This document shows positions 1-7,527 of a stretch of DNA of 64,000 nucleotides, piece after piece. Numbering within the stretch: position 1 is the first letter of the stretch; every line of letters starts with the position of its first letter. The notes under the pieces were generated by a model, which made no database searches, had not been told where the DNA came from, and worked only from the letters and a program-made list of their open reading frames with translations. Source of the DNA: Bacteroidaceae bacterium (GTDB taxonomy: Bacteria; Bacteroidota; Bacteroidia; Bacteroidales; Bacteroidaceae); contig JAFWXX010000034.1 of NCBI GenBank assembly GCA_017522915.1, positions 1-64,000 of the forward strand, read 5' to 3'. The translations under genes and the position numbers were made by a program.

Positions 1-19
1 GAGCGACATCCCTCGGTTG

Positions 20-221
20 GCCGGGTGCTGAAGCACACTCCTTTGGGGAGCTAAAGCTCCCGTCGTCGCAAACATTGCTCGTCCGCAATGGTGCCATTCA
101 ATGCTAATCGTTGGAATTCATGCGCTCCGGAACTTGTGCGGCTCAGCGTTATAATAAAAAGATAACGCTGCCGCACTGCAGACATGTCCTCGCTTGCTCA
201 TGAATTCCCCCGGCATTGAAT
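20..221. other. Structured intergenic DNA with serial and nested inverted repeats
   Basis: No gene is visible here. Three small hairpins come first: GTGCT/AGCAC at 25-36, GGGAGCT/AGCTCCC at 46-61 and CATTGC/GCAATG at 73-90. They are followed by three nested stems: ATTCAATGC (96-104) with GCATTGAAT (213-221), GGAATTCATG (113-122) with CATGAATTCC (199-208), and an inner hairpin at 136-176. The inner hairpin has arms GTGCGG/CCGCAC, a 2-nt bulge and a 9-bp upper stem. This could be the 3' part of a structured RNA entering from outside the window, a 3' UTR, or a palindromic element. The pairing is seen directly; the function is inference. Confidence 0.5.
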
Positions 222-250
222 TGTGATTTAGACAGTGCCGGTTTTTCTTT
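210..250 (+). terminator. Probable intrinsic terminator, plus strand
   Basis: CCGGCATTG (210-218) pairs with CAGTGCCGG (233-241), nine pairs including one wobble, and is followed by TTTTTCTTT. It would end a transcript that enters from the left of the window. Its left arm overlaps the outer strand (213-221) of the nested stem beginning at 96, so the two foldings exclude each other. Confidence 0.55.
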
Positions 251-348
251 CAGAATTACCATTGCTGTACGACCGCCAAAGGTAATTTTATCATTGATTT
301 TATCATTCTTGCCGAAAAGTTAAACACCTGTTATTTTCTTTGTAAAAG

Positions 349-380
349 TTTGGTTAATAGATATTAAATGGGTAATTTTG
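349..380 (+). promoter_or_regulatory. Bacteroidetes-type promoter for the 542 gene
   Basis: A -33 TTTG at 349-352 and a -7 box TAATTTTG at 373-380 are separated by 20 nt, the spacing usual for the Bacteroidetes primary sigma factor. Transcription should start near 387, leaving a leader of about 155 nt. In that leader AATCCACC (416-423) can pair with GGTGGATT (466-473). Confidence 0.7.
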
Positions 381-541
381 CACCGCTTTTTGGAGAACCC
401 TGCAATCCCAATCCCAATCCACCCCGTATGGAACTGGAAAACTCCTCCACTCGCTGTCGAGGGGAGGTGGATTAAAAACCTGTTTTTGAAGACGGAGGGG
501 AGTGTGTAGAGAATTCACAAAACAAAATAAATCAAATTATT

Positions 542-2512
542 ATGAAAAAATTTTTACTTTCAATTTTTGCTGTGCTCTTTGCATTTGCTGGAGTGCAGGC
601 GGAGGAGGTGACAACAAAGTACACGTTCTCTAGTTATGCAGTGGGAACTCAGTACGCTCAAGGCGAAGAACATGCTTTGGATAGTGATGTCACTCTTATC
701 ATCAACGGCGCTCATCTGAACGGTAATGTTCGTCTTTATGATGGTTCAAATGCTGTGCTAAAAGTTAATGGTTCTGTATCGACGCTGGTTGCAAAGGCTG
801 GTAATAAAGCGGGAACACTTACCATTTATGGTAGCAATGATGGAGAAACTTGGAAGGAAATTGGAAGTACAACTACAACTTCTTCTTATAAAGAATATAC
901 TTTTACTATAGGCGGATATAGCCAAGTGAAAATGGAAAGTACTGGTGCACAGATTCGTGTTTCTGAAGCAACTCTTACTTATACAAAAAGCGGTGTTACA
1001 AAAGCTGCAGCTCCTACTGTAGTCGGTGGCGAGTTCGTTGGTTCTACAACAGTTGTTATAACAAACAACGATGATGATGCAACTCTCTACTATTCTGTTG
1101 ACGACGGAGCGTTTGAAGAGTATGATAGTGATTTTGTAATCAATAAAGATACAAAGGTTGCTGCATATGCGCAGATTGGCGATGATGAAGAGACACGCAG
1201 TGCAACCGTTACAGCAGAGTTTACTCGCGTAGCTGCTGACCCTGTGTTGCATTATGATGCAACTTCTTTTGATGATAAAATAACTGTTTCGGTTACATCT
1301 GAGGATGATGTTTACTACACTTTGGATGGTACAAAGCCTAATGCAGAAAGCACACCTTTTGAGACCGCATTGACCTTGAAGGCTACAGCAACACTTAAAG
1401 TTATTGCAATTGATGCAGAAGGTTATGCAAGTGCTGTAGTAGAGCAGAAGTTTACCAAGAACGAGAGTGCTTCAGGTGCGGGCTCTGGAACTGCTACTTT
1501 GGTAACAGATGCTTCTACTTTGGCTGTAGGTGACAAGGTGGTGATTTTGAACTCTGAAGGCACATATGCCCTTTCTACAACTCAGAATACAAATAATCGT
1601 AAGGCTGTAGAAGCTGAAGCGACAGATGGAGTGGTTTATTTGGCAAGTGATATTCAGATACTTACTTTGGAGAATGGTCTGAATGAGGGACAACTCGCAT
1701 TCCAGACAGGTTCTGGTTATTTGTATGCTGCTTCAACTTCAAGTAATTATTTGAAGACAAAAGCAACTTTAGATAATAAGGGTTCGTTTGATATCAGCAT
1801 TGATGCTGCTGGCATAGCTACTATAAAAGCTGATCAGTCTGCAAGAAACTGGTTGCGTTTTAATGAAAACAATGGTAGTCCAATATTCTCTTGCTATACA
1901 TCTGGCCAAACAGATGTAAGTATCTACAAGGTAAACGAGGCCTCTATTGAGGCATATACACTCTCTGTATCTGCTGCAGGTTGGGCTACATTGTGCTTGA
2001 ACTACGATGCTGAGATTCCTGCAGGTGTTACTTGTTATGCAGTTTCTGCTGTTGATGGCGAGTATGCAACACTTGCTGAGGTTGAAGGTGTTATCCCAGC
2101 AAATACAGGTGTAATTGTAGAGGCAGAAGCGGGCAATTATACATTTGAGGTTGCAACAGAAGCGGGCTCAGATGTTGCCAATGAACTTATTGGTACAATT
2201 GTAAATACATATATTACTAAGGAGGCTTATGTTCTCGGTATTGTAGATGGCAAGGTTGGTCTCTACAAGGCAGCAATGGCCGGTGGTGCTTGGTTGAACA
2301 ACGCCAACAAGGCATACTTGCCTGCAAGTGCAGTGCCTAACAAGTCTGTAGCATTCTACGGCTTCGATTGGGACGGCACAACAGGCATAGAGCAGATAAC
2401 AGATAACAGAGAACAGAGTACAGCTATCTACGACCTTACAGGTCGCCGTGTCGAGGCTATTACTGCTCCTGGAATCTATGTCGTTAACGGCAAAAAAATA
2501 CTTGTAAAGTAA
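542..2512 (+). CDS. Secreted multidomain protein with C-terminal sorting-like domain
   Basis: A 656-residue protein beginning with a signal peptide (about residues 1-20, ending VQAEE). Residues about 160-310 hold two modules resembling the chitobiase/hexosaminidase C-terminal fold, with the typical phrases LYYSVDDG and VYYTLDGTKP. A middle region of beta-rich sequence follows. The last 40 residues (IYDLTGRRVEAI ... NGKKILVK) match the type A carboxy-terminal sorting domain pattern of the type IX secretion system. About 150 C-terminal residues closely match the protein at 3181-4986. The domain types are recognised from family knowledge; ligand and role are unknown. It is probably exported and surface-attached or released. 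Confidence 0.75.
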   Translation: MKKFLLSIFAVLFAFAGVQAEEVTTKYTFSSYAVGTQYAQGEEHALDSDVTLIINGAHLNGNVRLYDGSNAVLKVNGSVSTLVAKAGNKAGTLTIYGSNDGETWKEIGSTTTTSSYKEYTFTIGGYSQVKMESTGAQIRVSEATLTYTKSGVTKAAAPTVVGGEFVGSTTVVITNNDDDATLYYSVDDGAFEEYDSDFVINKDTKVAAYAQIGDDEETRSATVTAEFTRVAADPVLHYDATSFDDKITVSVTSEDDVYYTLDGTKPNAESTPFETALTLKATATLKVIAIDAEGYASAVVEQKFTKNESASGAGSGTATLVTDASTLAVGDKVVILNSEGTYALSTTQNTNNRKAVEAEATDGVVYLASDIQILTLENGLNEGQLAFQTGSGYLYAASTSSNYLKTKATLDNKGSFDISIDAAGIATIKADQSARNWLRFNENNGSPIFSCYTSGQTDVSIYKVNEASIEAYTLSVSAAGWATLCLNYDAEIPAGVTCYAVSAVDGEYATLAEVEGVIPANTGVIVEAEAGNYTFEVATEAGSDVANELIGTIVNTYITKEAYVLGIVDGKVGLYKAAMAGGAWLNNANKAYLPASAVPNKSVAFYGFDWDGTTGIEQITDNREQSTAIYDLTGRRVEAITAPGIYVVNGKKILVK

Positions 2513-2526
2513 TTGAGATGATAAAA

Positions 2527-2562
2527 ACTGTAACTGCAAGGGTTTGCCCTTGCAGTTACAGT
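2527..2562. terminator. Perfect 16-bp hairpin after the 542 gene
   Basis: ACTGTAACTGCAAGGG (2527-2542) is perfectly repeated in reverse at 2547-2562 around the loop TTTG, 14 nt after the stop codon. There is no T-tract, so it may be an mRNA 3' end stabiliser or a weak terminator between the big gene and the small peptide gene. Confidence 0.5.
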
Positions 2563-2593
2563 AAACATAATAACGAGAAAAACGAAATTAGAT

Positions 2594-2761
2594 ATGAAGA
2601 AGACTTATGTATCACCTCTTATGACAGAGGTAAACGTAGAAGCAGAGCAGATGCTTGCAGCTTCATTGAAAATGGATAATGAAAAGACAGTAGATACCTC
2701 AACTCCTGGCAGCCAGCTTGGCGGCGGCCACAGAGGTGAGTGGGGTAACTTATGGAAGTAA
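2594..2761 (+). CDS. Small 55-residue peptide, MKKTY family, unknown function
   Basis: The frame runs ATG to TAA with 55 codons. It starts MKKTYVSPLMTEV and ends GGGHRGEWGNLWK. It has an acidic, Met-containing first half with no hydrophobic signal peptide and no cysteines. The middle is Thr/Ser-rich, and the tail is Gly-rich with Trp, Arg and His. Short proteins opening with MKK-[ST]-Y-x-x-P are common beside surface-protein genes in Bacteroidales and have no known function; that recollection is from general knowledge, not a search. It lies 81 nt after the sorting-domain gene in the same direction and ends inside a strong terminator hairpin. The leader-like first half and Gly-rich tail resemble a peptide precursor, but no modification enzyme is nearby. 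Confidence 0.65.
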   Translation: MKKTYVSPLMTEVNVEAEQMLAASLKMDNEKTVDTSTPGSQLGGGHRGEWGNLWK

Positions 2762-2809
2762 TAAAACAAGGAAACGGAAGCGATGCTTCCGTTTCCTTGT
2801 TTTATTACT
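2757..2809. terminator. 25-bp perfect inverted repeat enclosing the peptide stop codon
   Basis: The arms at 2757-2781 and 2785-2809 are perfectly complementary around the 3-nt loop GAT. The outer right arm reads CCTTGTTTTATTAC, so plus transcripts end in a T-rich strand. The TAA of the small peptide (2759-2761) lies within the left arm, so a ribosome finishing translation would cover the stem base. Confidence 0.7.
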
Positions 2810-2823
2810 CGACAATACCGCTA

Positions 2824-2871
2824 GCAATAGGTCAAGCGTAGCATCGCTGTAAGTGATGCCGCTTGGGTTGC
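2824..2871 (+). repeat. 48-nt stem-loop element, copy A
   Basis: The stem has GCAA/TTGC, a TAGGT/GG internal loop, CAAGCG/CGCTTG, a TA bulge on the left arm, GCATC/GATGC, a GCT/AGT top and a GTA loop. It has exactly the same length and layout as the copies at 2951, 5014, 5176 and 5309. See the finding on covariation. Confidence 0.7.
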
Positions 2872-2950
2872 GAAAAGGCGGTGTTGTCAAATAATAAGAA
2901 GAATCCGACATCACGAGCGGAACATCGTGTAGCGGAGGGAGTTGCTGTTC

Positions 2951-2998
2951 ACAATCCACGCGGTGCAACTTGCAGATATACTATGCTTGACTATTCGC
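2951..2998 (-). repeat. 48-nt stem-loop element, decayed copy E
   Basis: Read on the minus strand it keeps the same 48-nt layout: GCGA/TTGT, CAAGCA/CGCGTG, TA bulge, GTATA/TGCAC, TCT/AGT and loop GCA. It has four mismatched pairs, so it looks like a degenerate copy. It faces copy A with 79 nt between them, like the two halves of a REPIN doublet. Confidence 0.5.
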
Positions 2999-3073
2999 AG
3001 TTCGTGTTATCGAACCTTTCTCCTTTCTCCTTTCTCCTTTCCTCTGTACTCTCTCGTCTGGGTTGCGACTAAA

Positions 3074-3105
3074 TTTGCAATTTATGGATTAAGAGTGTAT
3101 TTTTG
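3074..3105 (+). promoter_or_regulatory. Bacteroidetes-type promoter for the 3181 gene
   Basis: A -33 TTTG at 3074-3077 and a -7 box TATTTTTG at 3098-3105 are spaced by 20 nt. The predicted start near 3112 gives a leader of about 70 nt. The remaining intergenic DNA from 2810 holds the two stem-loop elements and no gene. Confidence 0.7.
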
Positions 3106-3180
3106 CAATCAGTGGATTGCTGAATATTTCAATCAACTACAGAGATTCTGTCAACAAACAAAACACAAAATAAAAACGCT

Positions 3181-4986
3181 ATGAAAAATTTTACTCTTTT
3201 TCTGGCATTTGTGATGTCGATGCTGTCATTCACAAATGCAAAGGCTGACAAGCTGCAGATAAGACTTGCTGAGTCAACCATATACGCCTATCAAACTCAT
3301 TCAACAGAAAATGTCTTTGATGGTAAGTACGACACGAAATTTTGGACAAGTGATAGTCCCAAGGCTGGTTATACATTTACTGTCTATTTGAGCAGTTCAG
3401 CGAATGTGGGTGATATAAAGCTCTATTTTGACAATGGTGACCTGCCGTCTGATGGCACGGTTATTGAGGTCAACGAGAATAACAGCGGTAACTGGATTCA
3501 AGTAGGCGAACCATTGAATGGGGTTCAGGCGAATGATGTCGTTACACGCAATGCCGGTGGTGTATATACAAAACAGATTAGGCTAAGGTTTACACAGGCT
3601 TCAGCGTACTGGTTCCGGTTGCTGGAGTTTGAGGTATATGAGTATGAGGTTGCTATTCAGGAGCGTACAATTTCTGCTGTTGCAGGAGAGGGTGGCTCTG
3701 TAACAATCAACGGCGGCAGCGAGGCTGTCACAAGTACGGAGGAGATACAGCTTGTTGCGGCTCCCGATTACGGCTATAAGTTTGTCCGTTGGACAGTAGG
3801 CGGCGAAGAGGTTTCAACATCGGCTGAATATACCGACAATACCGATGGCAACAAAGAGTATGTTGCCGTGTTCAAGAAATTTGAAGATACCGACGAGTGG
3901 TATGCTGCTATCGACAAGCCTACATTTGGCAAGGCCGGTGGTACACACGTTATTTCGGCTGTGGAATTCAATGGCGAGAATCTTCCTGGTTTTACTTATA
4001 CCAAGGGAACCACATCCGCTTTCCAGAACGAAGCCTTTTCTGTTGTTCCCGGTGAGACATATTCTCTCACTTTGACATACGAACTGCATTGGGGCGATAT
4101 AGCTCTTTACCAGATTGACTGTGACGGTACAGAGAAGAAATATGGTTACTATACCTGCCAGTGGGAGGCTAATGGCGACCCTTACGAAATATTGGGCCGT
4201 AATGCAGATTTAATGTGCGAGGAGTTCGGTATCAACGATTTTGCAACTCTTGAGCACACATCGGGGGAGACAAACTATATCGAGTTGCCATATAAGGTTA
4301 CGGTGAGTGAGAACCACAAGCCTGGTGACCTCATCGTTGTACGTGCAATGATAGACAAAGGTGACAATGGAGCTTATGGTAAGGGTATAGAAGAGGGCGG
4401 ATGCTTTGATATCCTCTTTGTTGTTGCTGAAAAGGAGCCCGTCGAGGATACAAGTGAATGGTCAACATTCTATCAGCCTTATCCTGTGGCGCCTCCTGAA
4501 GGCGTAAATACTTATATTGTAACAGCCGCAGCAAGTGATTATGTGACTTTGACAAGATTTGAAGGAACAATTCCTGCTAATACAGCTGTGATTCTGAATA
4601 ACGGAGAGCCTAAGGGTGAAGCTGTCGATGTTGATTTCAGCACCAACTTGCTCAAGGGTACGACTGTTGATACATATCTTAATGAGGAAGCCTATGTCCT
4701 TTCAAAGGTTGACGGTGTTGTCGGTTTCTACAAGGCAGAAATGGTCGATGGCACCTGGTTGAACAACGCTGCCAAGGCATACTTGCCGGCAAGTGCAGTT
4801 CCTGCTGCAGCTCAGGGTGTTGCAAGCTTCAGTTTTCGTTTCGGGGATGGCACTACAGGCATAGAGAAGATAACAGATAACAGAGAACAGAGTACAGTTA
4901 TCTATGACCTTACAGGTCGCCGTATCGAGGCTATTACAGTTCCTGGCATCTACATTGTAGGTGGTAAGAAGGTTTTGGTCAAGTGA
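3181..4986 (+). CDS. Secreted discoidin-like/InlB-repeat protein with sorting-like C-terminus
   Basis: A 601-residue protein with a signal peptide (about 1-22, ending NAKAD). Residues about 30-155 look like an F5/8 type C (discoidin-like) carbohydrate-binding module, with NVFDGKYDTKFWTSD as the recognisable opening. Residues about 160-235 match the divergent InlB B-repeat type (AGEGGSVTINGG ... GYKFVRWTVGG). A long unassigned region follows. The C-terminus (IYDLTGRRIEAI ... GGKKVLVK) is the same sorting-like domain as in the 542 gene, and the preceding YLPASAVP module is also shared. It is likely exported and may bind glycans. It has its own promoter. Confidence 0.75.
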   Translation: MKNFTLFLAFVMSMLSFTNAKADKLQIRLAESTIYAYQTHSTENVFDGKYDTKFWTSDSPKAGYTFTVYLSSSANVGDIKLYFDNGDLPSDGTVIEVNENNSGNWIQVGEPLNGVQANDVVTRNAGGVYTKQIRLRFTQASAYWFRLLEFEVYEYEVAIQERTISAVAGEGGSVTINGGSEAVTSTEEIQLVAAPDYGYKFVRWTVGGEEVSTSAEYTDNTDGNKEYVAVFKKFEDTDEWYAAIDKPTFGKAGGTHVISAVEFNGENLPGFTYTKGTTSAFQNEAFSVVPGETYSLTLTYELHWGDIALYQIDCDGTEKKYGYYTCQWEANGDPYEILGRNADLMCEEFGINDFATLEHTSGETNYIELPYKVTVSENHKPGDLIVVRAMIDKGDNGAYGKGIEEGGCFDILFVVAEKEPVEDTSEWSTFYQPYPVAPPEGVNTYIVTAAASDYVTLTRFEGTIPANTAVILNNGEPKGEAVDVDFSTNLLKGTTVDTYLNEEAYVLSKVDGVVGFYKAEMVDGTWLNNAAKAYLPASAVPAAAQGVASFSFRFGDGTTGIEKITDNREQSTVIYDLTGRRIEAITVPGIYIVGGKKVLVK

Positions 4987-5013
4987 TTGGCCAAAAGCTC
5001 GACAGCATGAGCG

Positions 5014-5061
5014 GTGAAAGGTCACGCGAAGTGCGGACGTAGTTCGCACCGCGTGGGTCAC
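5014..5061 (+). repeat. 48-nt stem-loop element, copy C
   Basis: GTGA/TCAC, AAGGT/GG internal loop, CACGCG/CGCGTG, AA bulge, GTGCG/CGCAC, GAC/GTT top and GTA loop. It begins 27 nt after the 3181 gene. An additional outer stem GACAGCA (5001-5007) with TGCTGTC (5071-5077) lengthens the structure. Confidence 0.7.
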
Positions 5062-5101
5062 CAACAGCGAGTGCTGTCAAGGGGGAAATATAATCGCGTA
5101 C

Positions 5102-5278
5102 TTGTCATTTCGAACAGATGTGAGAAATCTCTTATTTTGCAATATTTTGAGATTCATTGATAATGCTGCCTTGCCGTAACCCACGCGGCACAAACTTCGT
5201 CTGTGCTTCGCGTGACCATTTACTACCAGCATTATCTAAACCTGCGGCTTTCGTCGCTTCGCTCCGTCGGAATGACAA
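5102..5278. repeat. MITE-like intergenic element with imperfect terminal inverted repeats
   Basis: TTGTCATTTCG (5102-5112) and CGGAATGACAA (5268-5278) are inverted with one mismatch. Inside, GATAATGCTG (5159-5168) and CAGCATTATC (5227-5236) are a perfect second inverted pair that frames stem-loop copy D. There is no transposase gene. The rest of 4987-5473 contains stem-loop copies C and B and a hairpin at 5392, with no gene. Confidence 0.5.
5176..5223 (-). repeat. 48-nt stem-loop element, copy D
   Basis: On the minus strand: GTAA/TTAC, ATGGT/GG internal loop, CACGCG/CGCGTG, AA bulge, GCACA/TGTGC, GAC/GTT top and GAA loop. It points opposite to its neighbours C and B. Confidence 0.7.
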
Positions 5279-5308
5279 AACACAGTTTTGTTATCGACGA
5301 GTTTTGCA

Positions 5309-5356
5309 GCAATATGTCAAACGTAGCATAGCCGTAGGTTATGCCGTTTGGGTTGC
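5309..5356 (+). repeat. 48-nt stem-loop element, copy B
   Basis: GCAA/TTGC, TATGT/GG internal loop, CAAACG/CGTTTG, TA bulge, GCATA/TATGC, GCC/GGT top and GTA loop. It is the closest relative of copy A: there are seven differences over 48-52 nt, and six of them make three compensated base pairs. Confidence 0.7.
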
Positions 5357-5391
5357 GAAAGGTAAAACGAGTCTATGGACTGATTTGTTAT

Positions 5392-5427
5392 GAGGCCGGG
5401 TCAAAATTACCCTTTTGACCCGACCTC
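5392..5427. terminator. Hairpin at the end of the S41 peptidase operon
   Basis: CGGGTCAAAA (5397-5406) pairs with TTTTGACCCG (5413-5422). GAGG/CCTC extends the stem beyond one C-A mismatch. The plus strand continues TTCTTCTTTCTG. It lies about 50 nt beyond the minus-strand peptidase stop and probably stops transcripts from both sides. Confidence 0.5.
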
Positions 5428-5473
5428 TTCTTCTTTCTGTTATTGGTTCACTTCGCTTTGCAAGCCTTGTGTC

Positions 5474-7066
5474 TTATTCCTTTATCAGCAACTTGTCGAA
5501 ATCCTTCTGCCTGATTAGCTCATATGCCTTGATGAAAAGGTCATTTGTATGGTTGTACATCATTATGAAGTCGTTCATGCTCCATAAATCCCTCGCTATG
5601 TATTGCTTTAGCTGACGCTTCAGCTCCGGCAATGAACGCTGGAACTCCTCTTCTCCTCCTTCGAGCTTTACGCTGTCCTTGACTCCCTGGTCGCGCAGCA
5701 TCTGTATGAAGCTCTCTTCGACCTCGAACTTCTTCTCGAACTCCTCGATATCCTTGTATCTCGCTGCAAGCTCTTCGCGGTGGGTGTCGAGGTAGTGGAG
5801 CGACGATTGTATGATTGAGCCTCTTGATGCCAGTGAACGGTGGTACTTGGTGTATTTGAGCGTGTCAACAGGCACGAAGTAGTCGGGCATGATACCTCCG
5901 CCGCCATATACCGCGCGCTTAAGACGTTTTGTGTATGTCTTGAGCGAGTCGGGGAAGTGTATGCTGTCGGCACTTGTCATCTCTCCGCTGTTATAGCGGT
6001 TCATCAGGTCATCTTCGTACTTTACGGAGTCGTTGTCGTACGGCTTCTGTATGCAGCGGCCCGAAGGCGTGTAGTAGCGCGATACTGTAAGTCGTATCAT
6101 AGAACCGTCGGGCAGCTCGAACGGGCGTTGTACAAGTCCTTTGCCGTAGCTGCGCCGTCCTACTACAATACCGCGGTCCCAATCCTGCACGGCTCCCGAA
6201 AGAATCTCCGATGCCGAGGCCGATGTCTCGTCAATGATTACGACAAGGTTGCCTTCGCGGAACTTGCCTGCTCCCATTGAACGGTATTCGAATTTCGGAA
6301 TCTTTGCACCTTCGGTATATACGAGCAGGTTCGACTCGTCAATCAGCTCGCTTGCAATCTTCACTGCTGCGTCAAGGAGTCCTCCGCCGTTGCCCTCAAG
6401 GTCGAGAATGAGGTTCTTCATGCCTCTTGCCTTCAAGGAGTCGAGTTTTGCCACGAACTCCTCATGTGTCTTTGCACCGAAGGATGTAATGCGTATGTAT
6501 CCGTTCCTTTTGTCTATCATGTAGGCCGCATCTACAGTCTCTGTAGATATGTCGTCGCGTACAAGAGCGAACTTGAGCTTGCGGTCTATTCCGCGGCGTA
6601 CAACCTCTATATTCACCTTGCTTCCCTTGGGGCCGCGAAGACGCGACATTATATCGCTGCGCTCCATCTTCACTCCTGCAATGGCTGTGTCGTTTACCGT
6701 TACAATCTTGTCTCCTGCAAGTATGCCGGCACGCTCCGAAGGTCCTTTCTTTGTGGTCTGTATCACATACAGGGTGTCCGAAACGATGTTGAACTGTATG
6801 CCTATACCGCCAAAGCTTCCTCGCATCTGCTCCATCAGCGATTTTGTCTCCTTGGGGTCGGTGTAGGTCGAATGGGGGTCAAGCTCCTTGAGCATTGCCT
6901 TTATGCCGGCTTCTGTAACCTTGTTCAGGTCGGTGTTGTCAACATAGAAGCGCGATATGATGTTGCTTGAGTACATCATCTTTATTACATTTGCAGGCAG
7001 CTCCTGTGCTGTTGCTGCAAAGACTGCAGCAATTGCTGCAATAAGTGAAAATAGTATCTTTCTCAT
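5474..7066 (-). CDS. S41 family C-terminal processing peptidase with PDZ domain
   Basis: A 530-residue exported serine peptidase of the CtpA/Prc family. A signal peptide covers about residues 1-20 (ends AATAQ). A PDZ domain follows at about 85-165 (GIGIQFNIV, AGDKIVTVND). The catalytic core has Ser284 in SASASE and Lys309 in SYGKG, the 25-residue Ser-Lys spacing expected for the dyad, and an LDLEGNGGG segment before it. It would trim or degrade envelope proteins in the periplasm. Its start overlaps the coaD stop by 4 nt (ATGA), so the two are translationally coupled at the end of the parE operon. Confidence 0.9.
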   Translation of the reverse strand: MRKILFSLIAAIAAVFAATAQELPANVIKMMYSSNIISRFYVDNTDLNKVTEAGIKAMLKELDPHSTYTDPKETKSLMEQMRGSFGGIGIQFNIVSDTLYVIQTTKKGPSERAGILAGDKIVTVNDTAIAGVKMERSDIMSRLRGPKGSKVNIEVVRRGIDRKLKFALVRDDISTETVDAAYMIDKRNGYIRITSFGAKTHEEFVAKLDSLKARGMKNLILDLEGNGGGLLDAAVKIASELIDESNLLVYTEGAKIPKFEYRSMGAGKFREGNLVVIIDETSASASEILSGAVQDWDRGIVVGRRSYGKGLVQRPFELPDGSMIRLTVSRYYTPSGRCIQKPYDNDSVKYEDDLMNRYNSGEMTSADSIHFPDSLKTYTKRLKRAVYGGGGIMPDYFVPVDTLKYTKYHRSLASRGSIIQSSLHYLDTHREELAARYKDIEEFEKKFEVEESFIQMLRDQGVKDSVKLEGGEEEFQRSLPELKRQLKQYIARDLWSMNDFIMMYNHTNDLFIKAYELIRQKDFDKLLIKE

Positions 7067-7515
7067 TCTTGCATGTTTGGGAGCAAGGCTGTTACGTCCT
7101 TGCCGTAGTTCATCAATTCACGTACAATGCTGCTGCTTATCGATGCGTGCTCAGGCTCGCTCATAAGCAACACTGTCTCTATGCCTCCTATGCGGAAGTT
7201 CACGTCGGCAATCTCACGCTCGTATTCGAAATCCTTGGTGTTGCGTACACCGCGGAGCAGTGCTGTCGCGCCAATCTCCTTGGCGAGGTCCATTGTCAGG
7301 CCGTCGTAGGCCATGACCTCTACGCGCTTGTCGGCAGCATATAGCTTCTCTATGGCCTCTACGCGCTGCTCGACGGTGAAGAGGCACTTCTTGCCCATGT
7401 TGCGCCCAACAGCTACAACCACCTTGTCGAATATTGCCAATGCACGGAGCACAAGCGCGTGATGCCCTTTGGTGAACGGGTCGAATGTGCCGGCAAAGAG
7501 TGCTGTACGTTCCAT
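7063..7515 (-). CDS. coaD: Pantetheine-phosphate adenylyltransferase
   Basis: A 150-residue cytoplasmic nucleotidyltransferase making dephospho-CoA from 4'-phosphopantetheine and ATP, the penultimate step of CoA synthesis. The nucleotidyltransferase signature is near the N-terminus (GTFDPFTKGHH, with the paired histidines). RGVRNTKDFEYE and the ISSSIVRE segment near the C-terminus are typical CoaD features, and the length is normal. It sits between parE (12-nt gap) and the S41 peptidase (4-nt overlap), which points to co-transcription. Confidence 0.95.
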   Translation of the reverse strand: MERTALFAGTFDPFTKGHHALVLRALAIFDKVVVAVGRNMGKKCLFTVEQRVEAIEKLYAADKRVEVMAYDGLTMDLAKEIGATALLRGVRNTKDFEYEREIADVNFRIGGIETVLLMSEPEHASISSSIVRELMNYGKDVTALLPNMQE

Positions 7516-7527
7516 ATTGTTCTCTCT

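Noticed and set aside
1-250. Group II intron or retron-type RNA at the left edge
   Set aside because: The stems lack the recognisable domain V or msr/msd arrangement, and no reverse transcriptase is visible; it is kept only as a structured region.
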